Shown here in pieces: positions 21,202 through 25,312 of a stretch of 25,312 bases of DNA (positions are counted from its first letter, which is position 1; each line of letters opens with the position of its first letter). Location: contig NW_019091467.1 in the NCBI RefSeq assembly GCF_001949145.1, positions 74,250 to 99,561 of the forward strand, written 5' to 3'. The stretch is from Acanthaster planci (lineage: Eukaryota > Echinodermata > Asteroidea > Valvatida > Acanthasteridae). The position numbers and the translations under genes were made by a program. The notes below the pieces were generated by a model. That model did no database searches and was not told where the DNA came from. It worked only from the letters and a program-made list of their open reading frames with translations.

Positions 21202-22248
21202 ATGGGGGAGAAACAGGAGGCTGAACAGAGGAGCCCCAACACGGGTAAGCGGCCGTCACCGACCAGTGTCAAGGAGCTGTTGGATATAGTGCATCTCCAG
21301 CAGGCAACGGTCCCGCTGAATGTTGCCGTCAAACAGGATGCCGACGTCCTGTCCTCGCGTGGCGGATTCAACCCTCTGCCGGCGATTGGCAAGAGCGCCT
21401 CGTGCTCGTATCCCCATGTGCGGAATGCATCGCCGCCGCTCCAGCATGCCTCTGCCGAGGAGGAATTCACCAGGTCAAGGGCTAACTCGGATGGCTACCA
21501 GTACAGCGGCACTCCGACGGGCAGACATTCTGGCCCGCCGGCGAGCATCGACAACGGCAGCATCATGCCGATGATACACTCACCAAGGGACGGGGCGCAC
21601 CATCCCGTGCCGTCGACAGTCGGATCGCGACCAACGCAGCAACGGCGCGAGAGAATACTGCCGCCTCTGTCCGAGCTGAAGCCGGGCGCCGAAAGGCCTC
21701 CGAGCAGGCAGAAAAAATCAGAGGCCACTCACAAGACTCTTCTCCGGCGCACAGCATCTGGGGACAGCAAGGATTACGTCCCGTCGGTGAAGTCCACCCC
21801 GGGTTCCGAGGAGCGCCTGCAGCGGCCCAAGAGTTCCCACGGACGGCGGCGGCCGTTACCTAGTGAAATCATCGCGATCCATAACAGTGTGCCGGCCCCG
21901 TACGAGAATGAGGACGTCTTCGCTCTCCAAGAGACCGGACAGTCGAGGACCGGCGCTCACCGCGCTCAGGAGTTGACCCTAGGCCCTCGGGACCCGTCCA
22001 GACCACAGAATCCAGCCCCCTCGTCGTCACGGCCGAGGTTGGAAATGGAAAGACCAAAGAGCAGCAAGGGCCGCACGCGGCCCAGGATCCGGACAACGGG
22101 CAGCCTAAGTCAGGGGGACGAGTGGAGCAGCGAGGAGGACGTAAGGCCCCGTGCCCCGTCCCCACCTAGCCCCGGACTAGACAGCGACCTGGACTCAGGC
22201 AACGAGGAATACAGTGTGAACAACGGACGAAGCGTTCGTCCTAGATGA
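21202..22248 (+). CDS. Uncharacterised basic, disordered protein (348 aa), intronless or first-exon ORF
   Basis: The ATG at 21202 is in good context (AAGATGG) with an in-frame TGA at 21166-21168, and the frame runs 348 codons to TGA. Base composition is GC- and CpG-rich, unlike all flanking DNA. I do not recognise the protein. One short predicted helix (VKELLDIVHLQQ, 23-34) is followed by low-complexity sequence rich in P, S, R and G, so most of it is probably disordered. A motif RPKSS[HK]GRxR occurs twice (208-217 and 284-293). Other points are QRRERILPPLSELKP (147-161), a possible PKA site RRTAS (182-186) and an acidic serine-rich tail (309-337). There is no signal peptide, membrane segment or catalytic domain. 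It could be complete, or a first exon spliced at GAC|GTAAGG (22141). The opposite strand in the same region has only shadow frames. Confidence 0.65.
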   Translation: MGEKQEAEQRSPNTGKRPSPTSVKELLDIVHLQQATVPLNVAVKQDADVLSSRGGFNPLPAIGKSASCSYPHVRNASPPLQHASAEEEFTRSRANSDGYQYSGTPTGRHSGPPASIDNGSIMPMIHSPRDGAHHPVPSTVGSRPTQQRRERILPPLSELKPGAERPPSRQKKSEATHKTLLRRTASGDSKDYVPSVKSTPGSEERLQRPKSSHGRRRPLPSEIIAIHNSVPAPYENEDVFALQETGQSRTGAHRAQELTLGPRDPSRPQNPAPSSSRPRLEMERPKSSKGRTRPRIRTTGSLSQGDEWSSEEDVRPRAPSPPSPGLDSDLDSGNEEYSVNNGRSVRPR

Positions 22249-25200
22249 TACCAAACTGATGAAGAGCCAATGATCGTGTGTCAGCAGATAGGCGATGAGC
22301 CTGCGCCACACCGACTTACTTTTTTTCTTGACCAGCAATTAGATATTCTATGAAATGAAATTTTACCTCGAAAATCAAGCATTATCAGGAAATATTTTCA
22401 CGTGTGCAATTTGTTTAGGCCTAACATACATATTTGAAAGGATGGAAATGTGTGAAATAGACATTCAGTGTTACTTTAACATCACCCAATGAACAAACTG
22501 CGTCAGCAGTGAGATGCCACATCTCAACAAATGTCAAAGAAACCAAGTAGAGTACTTGAAGACTTGCTTTGTGTAAGTGCTCCTTTTTTTTTACTGAGAA
22601 TGCTGTTACGAGGCGGGTGACGACAAGGAAGAAATTTTGGCCCATTAGTGAAGACGAAATCATTCGTAGTTACACCGTTGTCATGGTGCTCGCCTTAACG
22701 CGGTGCAGAAATTCCGCTCCGGCCGCATTGTTTACATTTTGCGCCATTTGCATTCAAAGTACATGTACGCACGCATTGTAACGGACAAAAATCGGCCTCA
22801 ATCAGATGCATTTATTCTGGGTCTGAACATACACCACACTTAATCAAGCAAGCTGTGTCACTTCCCCACTGCCTAAGTGTAGATAAATATGGTGATTCAA
22901 TGCAGGACTGTGCAATGTTAAACATAACCCTGATCGTACAGAGATGCGGCTTGGAGGGTCCTCGTCTGTCGTCGTGTCCGATTGCATTCTGGGTACTCAC
23001 ACATCAAGATTTTCATATCCAGAAATCGATGCAATCCATTTAATTCGGCACACAAGCCTTTCAGTGTGTGTTTACCCCGTTAAATTAGATTAATGCATGT
23101 ATCCAGTGTCCTCTCGTGTAAATCGCAGAGCGTTCTATCGGTTACGCGCTGTTGCCGTTGAAAGAATAGATCTTCTGGTCGTCGCCAGGATTTTTGTCTA
23201 GCCTTCGTTACGTGAGGGATCACATTTCCATTTCGAATTCTGCACCCTGCATACCATAATAGCGGAGATGCTTCTGCGCTTCAGGTTACAGGGACTGCAT
23301 GTATAATTTCTGTTGGACAACCTAGGGCAAACGGCCGAATAAACGATCAAGCGACCACGACGCCTCCGAAATATTCACGGCTCCAATCGAGTTCAGCGCG
23401 TGACCTCATTGAAAATTCACGCTATTTGACCTACTTATTGAAAATAAATCTCCCAAATTAAAATGGGTCGATGTGTTGCACGCCACTGACGGAAGGTTTG
23501 GGGAGGAGCTCTTGAAATGCGTGGCCGAATTTCGTGTCGGAGATTACGAAGCTAATTTCAGTGGTGCATTTCACGTGTTGACCCACGAGGAAAACTGGCA
23601 AAAGCACCAGCATAAAAGTGCCACTTCTCCAGCCATTGACACTTCATCACTAGCCAACAAACATAGGTATGCGTAACACTATTTGGACTTTGCGATTTTT
23701 TCGGCCAGTTCTCGGATAAGGCAGTGTTAGAATTTTTTCTGAATTATTCAAGTTTGAATATTCCTGAGGATTTAATTTCATTTTATTTTAATGGGGCGGG
23801 GTAAGAGAGAAGCTATTTTCAACAGTTTACATTGATTTTTTTCAACCCATAAAAACATCAACAATTGAAAATGAAGGCATCATAAATAGCGCGTTTTTCT
23901 CAGAATTGCTTGAAATAATTTTCTTTTCTCTCTGAGGAATGATGATCAAGTATAATACATTTGTTAAAAAGCTGGGCTGTTTAATATTTCACAAATGAAT
24001 CGCCATTGCGCCTCGGTAGCGACCGAACATAAACAGCATGAATATTCAAGTTTATGCATTTCTGTGTTACAAGAAATGATCATTTCATTCTGCATTACCT
24101 CCCGTCGCTCACGGCCCACAATCCATTTGTAGATATCTCAGGTACTTAACAAAACGAAAAGCATACTTGACTACCGTGCGCACCTTTTTTTTCAATTGGT
24201 ATTTATCTCGTCTCTGACCTGATTTTTTTCTTTAACCTAGATCTTCGATATTCTAGGCATTTACTTCCGTAAGCTTTTGTTACCAAATGTGACAGATTGT
24301 CTTATGTATGTTTTTTGTTTTCTTAGTGATTTTTTTTAAGTTCAGGGAGAACACATTGAATAGTGATGTTGAAATGGTTATCATTCGCTAAACATACCTT
24401 TGCGACAAAGTCTTACACTACGCCCAAACTTATTAAAATTCAAAAGCCTTCTCGATGCATCGTAATCCGCTCAGTTGAGTGGGATGACTCCCTCACATTT
24501 TCTATTAAATTACATTTTTCCAAGGAAATTAAACGACATCGTTGATGAAATGGCTGCGCGGTATGTAATGTGAGAATAAATTCATCTGATACGTAGAGTT
24601 TGTCATAAAGAGCCGATATCATTTCCATGTTGAACAATTTTGAAGGATTAGTGCGTTGATGGGGACTCCATTTGCGTCAGACATAAGCGCAAAATGCAGC
24701 ACATCAAACTTGTCACATAACAATATCCCCGCAAAAAACGAGGTGTATCAGCAAATAAAAACATGGTAATGGTAGTGGTGAATTACACATGGTAAATTTC
24801 GAATGAAATAATGACTTTTACGAAGTCATGAAAAAGTAAAGAGGTATTTTTCATTGTAAGCAACAATCAGAAGAGGATTTCCCCCCCCCCTTCGAATGAT
24901 AAACTAGGGGGCGTAACTCATGAAGGAGGGGAGGATGTTGGTCCTTCTTCAGTGCAGCGCGCTTGTCTCAGTTGTCTTCAATATTATTATTCGATGTTGG
25001 TTTTTGTGTTCAATTTTCCTCGTCGTACTTTGTTGCAACAGCCCCGAATCATTTTCTTCTAAGATGCTCTCTTTGCACGTGCGTGAAATCCTGTTGTTGA
25101 TAAACAATCCCGTGTCTAAAATTTTGAATTTTCGATGAAGTAGGCAATAATCTTAGTGTGGTTAGCTCACAGACTAGTCAGTGAAAGGTAATTTGTTTAT

Positions 25201-25312
25201 TGGGAAGGGCAATCAGTGAAACCCCCCCCCCCCGGAAATCTCCAGAACCCTCTTTTTTGGCTAAATGTACTCCACACATAATACCCCCATCAAAAATGCA
25301 ATTTTAGTATCA
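22249..25312. other. 3' flank of the 348-codon ORF, no supported gene
   Basis: The first AATAAA sequences on the plus strand after the stop are far away, at about 23337 and 23443, so the 3' UTR is either long or the gene is spliced. A 67-codon frame at 23473-23676 ends near CATAG|GTATGC but starts with GTG and lacks an acceptor, so it is not called. C10 and C12 tracts lie at 24881 and 25222. The rest is AT-rich. Confidence 0.5.

Noticed and set aside
23473-23676. 67-codon plus-strand frame ending near a GT donor-like site
   Set aside because: Starts with GTG, no ATG in frame, no AG acceptor with a pyrimidine tract in the open region upstream, and no family recognised.
24920-25138. 72-codon hydrophobic plus-strand ORF
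   Set aside because: T-rich sequence gives a signal-like peptide by composition; no upstream promoter or family evidence.

Overview
The window is animal nuclear DNA from a draft assembly: spliced genes with GT/AG introns, long AT-rich introns, many short inverted-repeat elements, homopolymeric C tracts and a 332-base N gap at 19652-19983. The main gene is a clear, diverged usherin (USH2A) ortholog. Together with frequent aggcctac-type words and a repeat style I associate with marine invertebrates, this suggests an invertebrate deuterostome (echinoderm, hemichordate or cephalochordate). I cannot choose between these from the sequence alone.

Left part, 1 to about 10.7 kb, minus strand: the 5' end of USH2A. 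Ten coding exons could be placed by joining GT/AG sites in phase: 9717-10240, 8672-8837, 7864-7996, 5837-6002, 4114-4285, 3397-3584, 2436-2651, 2150-2237, 1519-1670 and 658-832. They total 1980 nt (660 codons) and stay open throughout. The product has, in order, a signal peptide, a seven-cysteine N-terminal region, a laminin-G-like domain, a laminin N-terminal (LN) domain, two laminin-type EGF repeats and the start of a third. The rest of the gene lies off the left edge. A likely 5'UTR intron (10499-10676), a YY1-like site and a reversed CCAAT box lie upstream of the start codon. Intron 6 holds a 138-bp tandem duplication of the exon 7 acceptor region.

Middle, about 10.7 to 20.8 kb: no gene I can support. 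It holds a 20-bp minisatellite of GATTAATC-type motifs at 11661-11754, a compound hairpin at 12140-12223, and a 1.76-kb imperfect palindrome (12883-14644) with a 391-bp terminal-inverted-repeat (TIR) element nested in one arm. Three more short TIR elements follow (14900-15140, 15828-16019, 16218-16446), then the assembly gap.

Right part, about 20.8 to 25.3 kb: a CpG-rich segment with an intact 348-codon plus-strand ORF (21202-22248) for a basic, proline/serine/arginine-rich, probably disordered protein that I do not recognise. The 3 kb after it shows no convincing gene.

The two genes are divergent, with about 11 kb between their start codons. Nothing in the sequence says they work together. 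Usherin is known in vertebrates as a very large matrix and transmembrane protein of photoreceptor periciliary membranes and hair-cell ankle links.
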